A stretch of DNA of 9,548 nt from Leucothrix mucor (GTDB lineage Bacteria; Pseudomonadota; Gammaproteobacteria; Thiotrichales; Thiotrichaceae): positions 1 to 9,548 of the forward strand of contig DQUJ01000213.1 in NCBI GenBank assembly GCA_015662325.1. Direction: 5' to 3'. The notes under the pieces are model-generated. The model made no database searches. It saw only the letters and a program-made list of their open reading frames with translations, and had not been told where the DNA came from. Position 1 is the first letter of the stretch. Every line of letters begins with the position of its first letter. Below, one piece after another: positions 1 to 5,854 of the stretch. The position numbers and the translations under genes were made by a program.

Positions 1-180
1 CGTTTTTTAGGGGCTTTATTAGAAGAAAGAGCAAAGGTGTTTGGTGGGACATTGACTGCGCCAGGGATTACAATCCCTCACGACAAACAGATCACGGCAG
101 ATATTGATGCGATTACAACGGCTAAAACGCTGGCGGGGAAGGCGCGTAAGGAGAGCCTGATTAAGTCGATTAAATTTTAG
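1..180 (+). CDS. 3' end of an unrecognised protein gene (partial)
   Basis: The frame is open from the first base and ends at TAG 178-180, giving the last 59 residues of a protein whose start lies outside the window. The fragment is mostly soluble-looking, with a basic C-terminus (GKARKESLIKSIKF) and no membrane segment. I do not recognise a family. Bases 61-150 are about 52% GC, visibly richer than most genes here. The last ten codons and the stop lie inside the palindromic element at 149-306, so the native C-terminus may have been replaced or extended when that element inserted. That it is coding rests only on the open frame and its amino-acid composition. Confidence 0.5.
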   Translation, partial: RFLGALLEERAKVFGGTLTAPGITIPHDKQITADIDAITTAKTLAGKARKESLIKSIKF

Positions 181-306
181 CGTAGAAAAAACGGTCGCTA
201 TTTTTCACGAAGTGAGCTGGAATGGTTATTCCTTTGTAGTGATCTTCGTGGAAAATATCGGCTGTTTTGGTAAGCTAATAATAATTGGACTTGATCAGGC
301 TCTCCT
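149..306. mobile_element. TA-flanked palindromic element, MITE-like
   Basis: The two halves are inverted copies of each other. The outer 20 bases (148-167, aaggagagcctgattaagtc) match the reverse complement of 288-307 at 19 of 20 positions. Similarity at roughly 70% with small gaps continues inward through 202-212 (ttttcacgaag) against 244-255 (cttcgtggaaaa). The centre is a small perfect hairpin, ggaat/ggtt/attcc, at 219-232. Taking the ends as aggagagcc and ggctctcct, the element is flanked on both sides by TA (147-148 and 307-308). That is the target duplication expected for IS630/Tc1-mariner-type transposition and for non-autonomous derivatives. It has no transposase. It lies between an upstream gene end and bolA, so it could also act as an mRNA hairpin. 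The palindrome is seen directly; the mobile origin is inferred. Confidence 0.6.
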
Positions 307-331
307 TAATGCCGCTACTCAACAAGTATTC

Positions 332-359
332 TTGCCTAATTGAAAACAGCCCTTATACT
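332..359 (+). promoter_or_regulatory. candidate sigma70-type promoter of bolA
   Basis: The -35-like box ttgcct (332-337) and the -10-like box tatact (354-359) are separated by 16 bp. They match the consensus at 4 and 5 of 6 positions and lie about 40 bp upstream of the bolA start. It sits just outside the palindromic element, so bolA need not depend on it. E. coli bolA has a stress (sigma S) promoter; the sequence here does not show which sigma factor would be used. Confidence 0.35.
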
Positions 360-400
360 TAATATTACGATACGATCTTACATAAGCTCAGGAATACACT

Positions 401-706
401 ATGGATATGCAAACAATAATCGAAGAAAAATTAAACACCGCCATTGCCCCCGAGGTATTGGAAATTGTTAACGAAAGCCATATGCACAGCGGCCCTGCAA
501 CCGAGTCTCATTTTAAAGTCGTTGCTGTGAGTAAAGCATTCGAAGGTAAAATGCTGATCGCACGTCATCGAATGATTAATAGCGCGCTGACAGAAGAACT
601 AAACAACATTCACGCACTATCATTACACACCATGACACCCGATGAGTATTTCGAGAAAGCAGGTAAAGTGGCTGGCTCACCGCAGTGTGAAGGCGGCGGG
701 AAATAA
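401..706 (+). CDS. bolA: BolA family protein
   Basis: The protein has 101 residues, close to the 105 of E. coli BolA. Family signatures run in order: EEKL near the N-terminus, the loop HMHSGPATESHFKV (27-40), RHRMIN (55-60), and IHALSLHTMTPDEY (70-83) with the conserved histidine of the BolA fold. The first beta-hairpin loop carries histidines and no cysteine, so it is the BolA type rather than the cysteine-containing type. By family knowledge, BolA proteins form [2Fe-2S]-bridged complexes with monothiol glutaredoxins, and E. coli BolA also acts as a stress-linked transcription factor affecting cell shape. The start at 401 is supported by a cagga-like ribosome site (389-393) seven bases upstream; the ATG at 407 is a less likely alternative. 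Tandem TAA stops end the gene. No glutaredoxin gene is in the window. Its neighbour rhlB converges on it. Confidence 0.93.
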   Translation: MDMQTIIEEKLNTAIAPEVLEIVNESHMHSGPATESHFKVVAVSKAFEGKMLIARHRMINSALTEELNNIHALSLHTMTPDEYFEKAGKVAGSPQCEGGGK

Positions 707-805
707 TAAATACTAACGAAAATTAGCTTTATTTAGTTTAATGATGATTGATAAATCGTCGCGCTGATGCTGGCATTAATCGCACCAAAAGTATTTACAT
801 ACTCC

Positions 806-874
806 CCGCACCCTTCGACTCCGCTCAGGTAACTACCTCAGTAGTAGCCCCCTGAGCAGAGCCGAAGGGCACGG
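806..874. repeat. GC-rich REP-like palindrome between convergent genes
   Basis: Arms 806-829 and 851-874 are inverted copies matching at 20 of 24 positions, and every difference is a transition. The core is cccttcgactccgctcagg (811-829) facing cctgagcagagccgaaggg (851-869). The centre has a smaller stem, actac/gtagt (832-836 and 841-845). It lies between the 3' ends of bolA and rhlB, where such hairpins commonly protect mRNA ends or stop transcription from both sides. There is no T-run, so it is not a classical intrinsic terminator. The cttcgact-cgctcag core resembles dispersed repeats I recall from many bacterial genomes; the copy number in this genome cannot be judged from one window. Confidence 0.75.
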
Positions 875-926
875 AAATGTAGCATAATAGTATATGCCAA
901 TACGTTTGGAACGATAATATTAACCA

Positions 927-2234
927 TTATTTGGAATTACGGTTCTTGTTATTATTATTGCGTGAATTATAAGGACGTTTATTATTATTCGGTCTACCGC
1001 CACCTTTACCATGATGCGGTACGTGATCACGCTGAACGCGCATACGATTTTTCACATCGGCTAGTAGCTCCGAGGTCACACTTTCCATCGGAACAGTCAT
1101 GCCAATATAAGTTTCTATTTCTGGCAAATAGAAGGCCGTATCTTCACAGGCGAAACTATGTGCCTCACCAGAAGCGCCTGCACGTGCAGTACGACCAATG
1201 CGGTGCACATAATCTTCTGCAATTTGCGGCAAATCGTAGTTAAACACATGCGAAACATCATCAATATGCAAGCCACGTGCGGCTACATCCGTTGCAATTA
1301 ATAATTGGTGCTTGCCTTCGGAAAACTCTTTTAATAGTTGCTGGCGTTTATTTTGACGAACATCGCCCGAAATCATCACCGCCTTAATATCATTGCCGCG
1401 CATATAATCATCAATGGTTTCTGCGTTGCGTTTGGTATTAACAAATACAATCGCGCGATGCGGCTCTAGCTTCTGAATTAAACCGATTAAAAGGGGGATT
1501 TTTTCATCATTGGCGGGGTAATAAACAGATTGCGTAATCTTTTTGGTATTAACAGTCTCTGCCTTAATTTCTACTTTTTCGGGGCTATTCATATGCTCGT
1601 ACGCAAGCTCCATCACGCGATGCGATAGCGTTGCAGAAAACATCATATTCAGGCGTTTTTCTGGCCCTGGCAGTCGTCTTAATAAAAAACGAATCTCTTT
1701 AATGAAGCCCAGATCCAACATACGGTCAGCTTCATCTAATACTAAACATTGGCAATGCTCTAGGCTAAATACTTTTTTCTTCCAAAAATCTATAATTCTT
1801 CCGGGTGTACCAATCAGAATATCAGCACCCTGCTCTATGGCTTTTTGTTGCTGATCGTAACCTGTACCACCGTAAGCTAAAACGATTTTAAGTTCTGTAT
1901 CTTTACCTAGCACTTCAGCATCTTTTGCGATTTGAATCGCCAATTCGCGTGTGGGAGCAAGCACAATACAACGAATATTAGTCACCCGTTGATTTTCATT
2001 ATCGGCAAGAGGATTCTTCAACAAGTGCTGAAAAGCAGCCAACATAAATGCCACTGTTTTACCCGTACCCGTTTGCGCCTGACCTGCAATATCAGTCCCT
2101 TTTAGGCTGATCGGTAATGACTCTGCTTGAATCGGGGTGCAAAATTCAAAACCTGCGCTTTTAATCGAAGATTGGATTTCTGGCATCAGATCAAGTTCTG
2201 AAAAACGTTGTGTACTAAGGTGTGTGGTATCCAT
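927..2234 (-). CDS. rhlB: ATP-dependent RNA helicase RhlB (DEAD-box)
   Basis: The 435-residue protein has all DEAD-box motifs in order: a Q-motif region with FCTPIQ (31-36), Walker A AQTGTGKT (53-60), PTREL (94-98), GTPGR (142-146), DEAD (167-170), SAT (200-202), ATDVAARG (314-321) and HRIGRTAR (344-351). Similarity to E. coli RhlB continues outside the motifs, for example RMxDLGFIKxIR, RLNMxFSATLS and LPxIETYIG, which separates it from RhlE, SrmB and DbpA. RhlB unwinds RNA for degradation and in E. coli docks on RNase E in the degradosome. The C-terminal tail after about residue 400 is basic and asparagine-rich, probably disordered and RNA-binding. The ATG at 2234 is preferred over a TTG one codon upstream, since MDTTHLS aligns with the E. 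coli N-terminus. No clear Shine-Dalgarno is visible. It lies 73 bp downstream of gltX on the same strand and may be co-transcribed. Confidence 0.92.
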   Translation of the reverse strand: MDTTHLSTQRFSELDLMPEIQSSIKSAGFEFCTPIQAESLPISLKGTDIAGQAQTGTGKTVAFMLAAFQHLLKNPLADNENQRVTNIRCIVLAPTRELAIQIAKDAEVLGKDTELKIVLAYGGTGYDQQQKAIEQGADILIGTPGRIIDFWKKKVFSLEHCQCLVLDEADRMLDLGFIKEIRFLLRRLPGPEKRLNMMFSATLSHRVMELAYEHMNSPEKVEIKAETVNTKKITQSVYYPANDEKIPLLIGLIQKLEPHRAIVFVNTKRNAETIDDYMRGNDIKAVMISGDVRQNKRQQLLKEFSEGKHQLLIATDVAARGLHIDDVSHVFNYDLPQIAEDYVHRIGRTARAGASGEAHSFACEDTAFYLPEIETYIGMTVPMESVTSELLADVKNRMRVQRDHVPHHGKGGGRPNNNKRPYNSRNNNNKNRNSK

Positions 2235-2244
2235 CAAATAAGCT

Positions 2245-2261
2245 TAACACGTTGCGTGTTA
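2245..2261. repeat. short perfect hairpin just upstream of rhlB
   Basis: The sequence taacacg-ttg-cgtgtta is a perfect 7-bp inverted repeat with a 3-base loop. It lies in the 73-bp gap between the gltX stop and the rhlB start and ends 10 bp before the rhlB ATG. In the minus-strand mRNA it would form a hairpin immediately ahead of the initiation region, where no good ribosome site is visible. It could limit translation or bind a regulator; no T-run follows, so it is not a terminator. Confidence 0.5.
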
Positions 2262-2307
2262 CAAGACAGTTATTAATAGATTCTAATGCTCCCATCTTGA
2301 GAATTTT

Positions 2308-3783
2308 TTAGCTTTCATATTTAGCCCGAGCAAACGCTATTGCCTTATCCAAACGTTCTAGGCTTCGCTCTCTGCCGACTAAATCTAAGGTGATTTCCAA
2401 TGACGGCGACATTGCCGTTCCCGTTATCGCAACACGGAGAGCGGGACCGACTTTACCCATTCCTAAACCCAGTTCTTCACAGGTATTTTTAATCGCTTGC
2501 TGAATGTTTTCTCTTGTCCATTCATCGAGCTGTTTAAAGTTATCTGCCAATTTTTGCAAAATATCAGGCGTAGCCGTTTTAAAATGTTTCTTAATTGCTT
2601 TTTCATCATACTCGCTAACATCTTCGTAGTAATAACGAATACTTGCGGCAAGCTCTTTAAGTGTTTTAGCACGATCACGATGTGCTTCAATGACATCGGT
2701 AATAGCAGGTACATTCACGTCACTAACAGCGTCACCAACAGAGCCACTAATGTCAAGGTTTTGATCATTAAGATGCCATTCTAAATGTTCAGCTATTTCA
2801 GTTGCGGGTAATGTTTTTATGTATTGCTCATTCACCCAAATAAGCTTTTGACTATTAAACGTTGATGCCGCTCCGTTTACGTTTTCGACCCTAAATAGAT
2901 CAATCATTTCTTCTCGACTGAAAATCTCTTGATCTTCATGCGACCAACCCAAACGCAATAAATAATTCAGCAAGGCTTGCGGGAAAAAACCATCATCGCG
3001 GTATTGCATTACGCTAACCGCGCCATGGCGTTTTGACAGTCGTTTGCCATCATCCCCCAAAATCATAGGTGAGTGTGCAAATTTTGGGATTTCTGTGCCG
3101 ATAGTTGCATCTTTTATATCACTCTCTGCCTCAATCAAAGCATTCATCATATTGATTTGTCGAGGCGTATTGTTGATATGATCATCACCTCGAATAACAT
3201 GGGTGATGCCCATATCCAAATCATCCACTACCACGGTTAAATTATAGGTGGGCGTGCCATCAGAACGGGCAATAATAAGATCATCTAACTCACGGTTATT
3301 AATAATAATTTGACCTTTAATCAGATCATCAATGATTACATCGCCTTCGGTTGGATTACGAAAACGAATAACCGATTCTAAGCCTTCGGATGCTTCTGTT
3401 AAATCGCGACATTTGCCGTTATAACGGGGTTTTTCTTTATTGGCGCGTTGGCTTTCGCGCATTGCATCAAGTTCTTCACGTGTACAGGTGCAATGGTAGG
3501 CATCGCCCTGTTCTAGTAACTGATTAATGACTTCTGCATAACGATCAAAACGATCTGTTTGGAAAATAGGCCCTTCATCATAATCCAAACCTATCCATTG
3601 CATGCCTTCGATAATTGCATCAACTGATTCTTGGGTAGAACGTTCACGATCGGTATCTTCAATTCGTAACACAAACTTGCCGTTATTTTTACGCGCATGA
3701 AGCCACGAATAAAGCGCGGTACGAACACCGCCAATATGAAGATAACCAGTGGGGCTGGGGGCAAAACGGGTTTTAATTGTCAT
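2308..3783 (-). CDS. gltX: glutamate--tRNA ligase (GluRS)
   Basis: This class I aminoacyl-tRNA synthetase charges tRNA-Glu with glutamate using ATP. The protein has 491 residues, about 20 more than E. coli GluRS. The opening RFAPSPTGYLHIGG (6-19) holds the HIGH-type signature, and KRLSKR (247-252) is the KMSKS loop. VIRGDDHINNTPRQ (197-210) and LLNYLLRLGWSHEDQEIFS are family-typical. The C-terminal anticodon-binding part ends with GMGKVGPALRVAITGTAMSPSLE. The zinc-site cysteines C98, C100 and C125 are kept, but the position of E. coli His127 is Asp. Two insertions relative to E. coli lie near residues 218-230 and 345-360. The ATG start is the only sensible one. I see no clear Shine-Dalgarno: the aggaggg at 3803-3809 is on the opposite strand. 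Tandem terminators of the upstream gene precede it, so it must have its own promoter between about 3784 and 3830; I could not identify one. rhlB follows. Confidence 0.96.
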   Translation of the reverse strand: MTIKTRFAPSPTGYLHIGGVRTALYSWLHARKNNGKFVLRIEDTDRERSTQESVDAIIEGMQWIGLDYDEGPIFQTDRFDRYAEVINQLLEQGDAYHCTCTREELDAMRESQRANKEKPRYNGKCRDLTEASEGLESVIRFRNPTEGDVIIDDLIKGQIIINNRELDDLIIARSDGTPTYNLTVVVDDLDMGITHVIRGDDHINNTPRQINMMNALIEAESDIKDATIGTEIPKFAHSPMILGDDGKRLSKRHGAVSVMQYRDDGFFPQALLNYLLRLGWSHEDQEIFSREEMIDLFRVENVNGAASTFNSQKLIWVNEQYIKTLPATEIAEHLEWHLNDQNLDISGSVGDAVSDVNVPAITDVIEAHRDRAKTLKELAASIRYYYEDVSEYDEKAIKKHFKTATPDILQKLADNFKQLDEWTRENIQQAIKNTCEELGLGMGKVGPALRVAITGTAMSPSLEITLDLVGRERSLERLDKAIAFARAKYES

Positions 3784-3830
3784 GTAAATACTATCTGTAA
3801 ATAGGAGGGAAATAGAAGATTAGCATTTAC

Positions 3831-3855
3831 AAAAAAAAAGCGCGATAAATACCGC
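3831..3855 (-). terminator. probable second intrinsic terminator upstream of gltX
   Basis: On the minus strand the hairpin gcggt-attt-atcgc (3842-3855) is followed by gc and a run of nine T (3839-3831). The stem is short, five pairs including one G-U, but the long T-run is typical. It lies downstream of the stronger terminator at 3878-3906, so the two form a tandem stop between the barrel-protein gene and gltX. Confidence 0.5.
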
Positions 3856-3877
3856 TCAAAAAGAATAAGTTAGAAAC

Positions 3878-3906
3878 AAAACAGCCTCCAAAATGGAGGC
3901 TGTTTT
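3878..3906 (-). terminator. intrinsic terminator of the outer-membrane barrel gene
   Basis: This is a perfect 13-bp inverted repeat, aaaacagcctcca and tggaggctgtttt, with a 3-base loop. It sits 19 bases after the stop codon of the minus-strand gene. In the minus transcript the stem ends in UUUU followed by GUUUC, giving a U-rich tail. The A/T symmetry means it could also work on the plus strand, but no plus gene reads into it. Confidence 0.85.
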
Positions 3907-3924
3907 AGTCTAAAAAATATAGAT

Positions 3925-4473
3925 TTAGAAGTCCATGCGTAATGTACCAAATACAGTTCCATCATCGCCTGTTTCATAACCTAGACCAGCAGAAAACTGT
4001 TGATTAAAGTAGTAACGACCACCAACTGTAAACGATGTGTCATCTTTATCTTCAATATCTACAAAATTAATAGAAGCATTCGCTTCAATTTCTGGTGATA
4101 CTTTATGTCTAACACCTGCATTTAGTCCATAACCAGACTGGTCTTCAACTCCATCAGCTTCAATGTTTATATAGCTCACCTCACCAACAAAATCAGTTGA
4201 TGGTGAAATAGGCGCATGATAACCAGCACCTAAACTAAAACCACTTACATCAATATCTCCAGCCTCAGTAGTGGAATAAGATCCGAGTAAATTAACGTTA
4301 GGAGTAACACCGTAAGAACCATCGATACCATAAGTATTCTCAGCTCCATCTGCGTCAACTTTTGCAATACCTGCTTCAACATAATTATAACTAAAATTAG
4401 CCGCACTTAAGCTAGAAACCGACACTGAACAAACACCCGCTAGAACGAGTGCAGAAATTGTTTTAATATTCAT
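3925..4473 (-). CDS. small secreted outer-membrane beta-barrel protein (Ax21-like)
   Basis: The 182-residue precursor starts with a signal peptide (MNIKT, a hydrophobic stretch, then SLSA) with cleavage likely after A24. The mature part is a series of alternating polar and hydrophobic strands. I count about ten, beginning with NFSYNYVEAGIAK and ending with GTVFGTLRMDF. The terminal phenylalanine is the usual BAM-complex signal of outer-membrane barrels. The layout, with SYNYVE at the mature start, SYGVTPNVNLLGSYS and HAPISPSTDFVGEVSY, recalls the small barrel family that includes Xanthomonas Ax21. The signalling role once claimed for Ax21 should not be carried over. The mature protein is notably acidic, with many D and E in loops. 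It has its own strong promoter and terminator and is monocistronic. The ligand is unknown. The barrel call is firm; the subfamily is tentative. Confidence 0.8.
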   Translation of the reverse strand: MNIKTISALVLAGVCSVSVSSLSAANFSYNYVEAGIAKVDADGAENTYGIDGSYGVTPNVNLLGSYSTTEAGDIDVSGFSLGAGYHAPISPSTDFVGEVSYINIEADGVEDQSGYGLNAGVRHKVSPEIEANASINFVDIEDKDDTSFTVGGRYYFNQQFSAGLGYETGDDGTVFGTLRMDF

Positions 4474-4516
4474 GGAAAACCCAATTAATTATTTAAGAAT
4501 GTTTATTTAAGACTCC

Positions 4517-4532
4517 GTGGTTTTTTTACCAC
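4517..4532. repeat. hairpin in the leader of the barrel-protein gene
   Basis: The inverted repeat gtggt (4517-4521) and accac (4528-4532) has a T-run (A-run on the minus strand) in the loop. It lies in the 5' leader of the barrel-protein mRNA, just downstream of the predicted transcription start and about 45 bases before the ATG. A stable 5' hairpin is a common mRNA stabiliser in outer-membrane protein transcripts. No T-run follows on the minus strand, so attenuation is unlikely. Confidence 0.4.
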
Positions 4533-4544
4533 AAAGATGAGTTG

Positions 4545-4572
4545 ATTATAACTTTATTATTATAATTATCAA
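4545..4572 (-). promoter_or_regulatory. strong sigma70-type promoter of the barrel-protein gene
   Basis: Read on the minus strand, TTGATA (4572-4567) and a perfect TATAAT (4550-4545) are separated by 16 bp of pure A/T-rich spacer. Transcription would start near 4538, giving a leader of about 65 bases before the ATG at 4473. This is the best promoter match in the window and fits high expression of an abundant outer-membrane protein. Confidence 0.7.
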
Positions 4573-4602
4573 TAAAAACTATATTAATAAAACCTTATGG
4601 AA

Positions 4603-5355
4603 TTATAAAATCAGATACTTAAGTAAGCCTGCTAATGAAACTACGATCAACGCCGCCCCGAGAACACGATGAAAAGTAACTGTGTCAGAACGCAACAGGT
4701 ATTCATGGGTTCTTAATCCAATATAATGACCCACTCCTGCTAAGGGCAGTAATAACAACGCTAATTGCCATTGCAAATCCACCTCATAGACCACAAACGC
4801 AGACATTTTTATACTGACTAAAATTACCCATAAAACAAAGAGTGTTTCACGTAATTGGCTACGTTCCACGTAACGAGAGATTACCGCGACCATCAACGGC
4901 GCACCGATTAATGAAGTACCACTGACATAGCCACCGATCACCAGCAAGCTAAAATCAACGGCTTTATTTTGGCTTTTAATGACGTAGTTGAAAAGCCACA
5001 TTAATCCGTAAATCAAGGTGATACAAAAAACAGCCATCACCAGCCATCTATTAGGGAAATTAAACAATCCCAGTATGCCAATAACTTTTGGTACGATAAT
5101 AATGAGAAGTACTTTGTAGATTACCGACCAATTGACATTGTGAATACGGGTGGATAACGTAAGAGATGAAAAAAACAATAAATGAAAACCGATAATAGGC
5201 AGGAATATTAAAGGCTTATCATCTACTAATAACAACAAGGGCAAACCCAAAGCTGCACCACCAAAGCCAATTCCCGTGCGTACAAAACCCGTCCAGATAA
5301 AAATCAAACCGATTGCGATAAACTGTAATGGGGTAAAGGCTTGAATAAAGTCCAT
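4603..5355 (-). CDS. TSUP-family permease (TauE/SafE-like)
   Basis: The 250-residue, very hydrophobic protein has about seven to eight membrane segments. It shows the internal duplication of the TSUP (formerly DUF81) family: GIGFGGAALGLPLLLL (28-43) in the first half and GGYVSGTSLIGAPLMVAV (141-158) in the second. Positively charged loops such as STRIHN and RYVERSQLRE separate the halves, and the tail LRTHEYLLRSDTVTFHRVLGAALIVVSLAGLL is typical. Family members export or import sulfite, sulfonates or other organic anions across the inner membrane. The substrate cannot be read from the sequence, and the neighbours (DUF4190 protein, barrel protein) give no hint. The gene begins only about 22 bp after a terminator of the upstream gene. 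I see only a weak ribosome site (aaagac) before the ATG. Confidence 0.85.
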   Translation of the reverse strand: MDFIQAFTPLQFIAIGLIFIWTGFVRTGIGFGGAALGLPLLLLVDDKPLIFLPIIGFHLLFFSSLTLSTRIHNVNWSVIYKVLLIIIVPKVIGILGLFNFPNRWLVMAVFCITLIYGLMWLFNYVIKSQNKAVDFSLLVIGGYVSGTSLIGAPLMVAVISRYVERSQLRETLFVLWVILVSIKMSAFVVYEVDLQWQLALLLLPLAGVGHYIGLRTHEYLLRSDTVTFHRVLGAALIVVSLAGLLKYLIL

Positions 5356-5377
5356 AAATTGTCTTTAACATTTGTGC

Positions 5378-5405
5378 AAAAAAATGCCCCGTATTAACGA
5401 GGCAT
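5378..5405 (-). terminator. intrinsic terminator after the DUF4190 gene
   Basis: On the minus strand atgcctcg (5405-5398) pairs with cggggcat (5391-5384) around a 6-base loop, with one U-G wobble, and a run of seven T (5384-5378) follows. It lies 25 bases past the DUF4190 stop and just before the permease start, so transcription probably stops between these two genes at least in part. Confidence 0.8.
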
Positions 5406-5429
5406 AATCAATAAAAGAAACGACCTAGA

Positions 5430-5750
5430 TCACTGAGGCTGTAGTGTCTGCTGTTGTTTCGCCTGCTCCATTGCATCTTTAAACACTTCTTGCATTTCAG
5501 GGTTAGTGAAAAAGAAATACAACAGTGCAACAGACAGAATAATCACGGCATAACTTAAAATAAGCCCAGTCAATGCCATCCCCGAACCTCCGTAATGCTC
5601 CGGGTTTTTCTTTGCTTTAGAGCGTGCAATATGCCCAACAATAATACCGGGAACTGCCGTTAACAAACCAAATAGTAGTGACAATACACCCAATACTAAT
5701 GCCGTGATTGATAAACCTTTACTCTGTTGTGCGCCGTATGCGTTACTCAT
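5430..5750 (-). CDS. DUF4190-domain small membrane protein
   Basis: The 106-residue protein starts MSNAYGAQQSKGLSITALVLGVLS. It has two membrane segments (about residues 13-36 and 57-80) separated by a basic loop, HIARSKAKKNPEHYGGSGMALTGLILSY. That PGIIxGHIARSKxKxNPxxYGGxGMALxGLILxY pattern is the signature of DUF4190, a domain of unknown function found in many bacterial inner-membrane proteins. The tail (MEQAKQQQTLQPQ) is polar and glutamine-rich, probably cytoplasmic. The start at 5750 is chosen because a very good ribosome site precedes it; the frame is open for 15 more codons upstream, but those have no such site and run towards a palindrome. It is followed by an intrinsic terminator. It may be read from its own promoter or by read-through from acnB. 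Confidence 0.82.
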   Translation of the reverse strand: MSNAYGAQQSKGLSITALVLGVLSLLFGLLTAVPGIIVGHIARSKAKKNPEHYGGSGMALTGLILSYAVIILSVALLYFFFTNPEMQEVFKDAMEQAKQQQTLQPQ

Positions 5751-5757
5751 TTTGTAT

Positions 5758-5765
5758 CCTCTCCT
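5758..5765 (-). promoter_or_regulatory. strong ribosome binding site that sets the DUF4190 start
   Basis: On the minus strand the sequence AGGAGAGG lies 7 bases before the ATG at 5750. It is the best Shine-Dalgarno match in the window and decides the start against an upstream ATG at 5795. Confidence 0.8.
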
Positions 5766-5785
5766 AATTAATTGAATTATCTGAG

Positions 5786-5854
5786 ACCTTTGCACGGGAG
5801 TATGGAGTAAAAATTGCGTGATTTTTAATCCTCATATCTCTCGTGCGCAAAGGT
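5786..5854. repeat. long palindrome between acnB and the DUF4190 gene
   Basis: The outer arms acctttgcacgggag and ctctcgtgcgcaaaggt are inverted copies with a 2-base gap and one mismatch. Similarity continues inward (tatggagtaaaaat against atttttaatcctcata) to a short centre near gcgtg. The direct repeat ttatct occurs on both sides (5777-5782 and 5856-5861) and may be a target duplication, which would make this a miniature mobile element. Its position 39 bases after the acnB stop means it could also cap the acnB mRNA. There is no T-run for intrinsic termination. Confidence 0.6.

Noticed and set aside
763..777. 15-base exact match gctgatgctggcatt to 8667-8681
   Set aside because: It is isolated, with no matching flanks, lies within a leucine/alanine-coding stretch at the second site, and is plausible by chance.
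707..805. Intrinsic terminator for bolA just after its stop
   Set aside because: The sequence around 711-740 has only weak AT-rich self-complementarity (attagcttta/ttagttta) and no GC stem with a T-run.
2232..2237. TTG at 2237 as the start of rhlB
   Set aside because: An ATG follows directly and gives MDTTHLS, which aligns with the E. coli RhlB N-terminus; there is no ribosome site favouring the TTG.
3801..3810. ataggaggga as a ribosome site for gltX
   Set aside because: It is on the plus strand, whereas gltX is on the minus strand, and no plus-strand start codon follows at suitable distance.
4429..4440. Lipoprotein signal in the barrel protein (LAGVC, C15)
   Set aside because: The residue before the cysteine is valine and the -3 position is alanine, so it is a poor lipobox, and a good signal peptidase I site (SLSA) follows.
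5751..5795. Upstream ATG adding 15 residues to the DUF4190 protein
   Set aside because: The extra residues are unlike the family, lack a ribosome site and run into the palindrome, while AGGAGAGG precedes the ATG at 5750.
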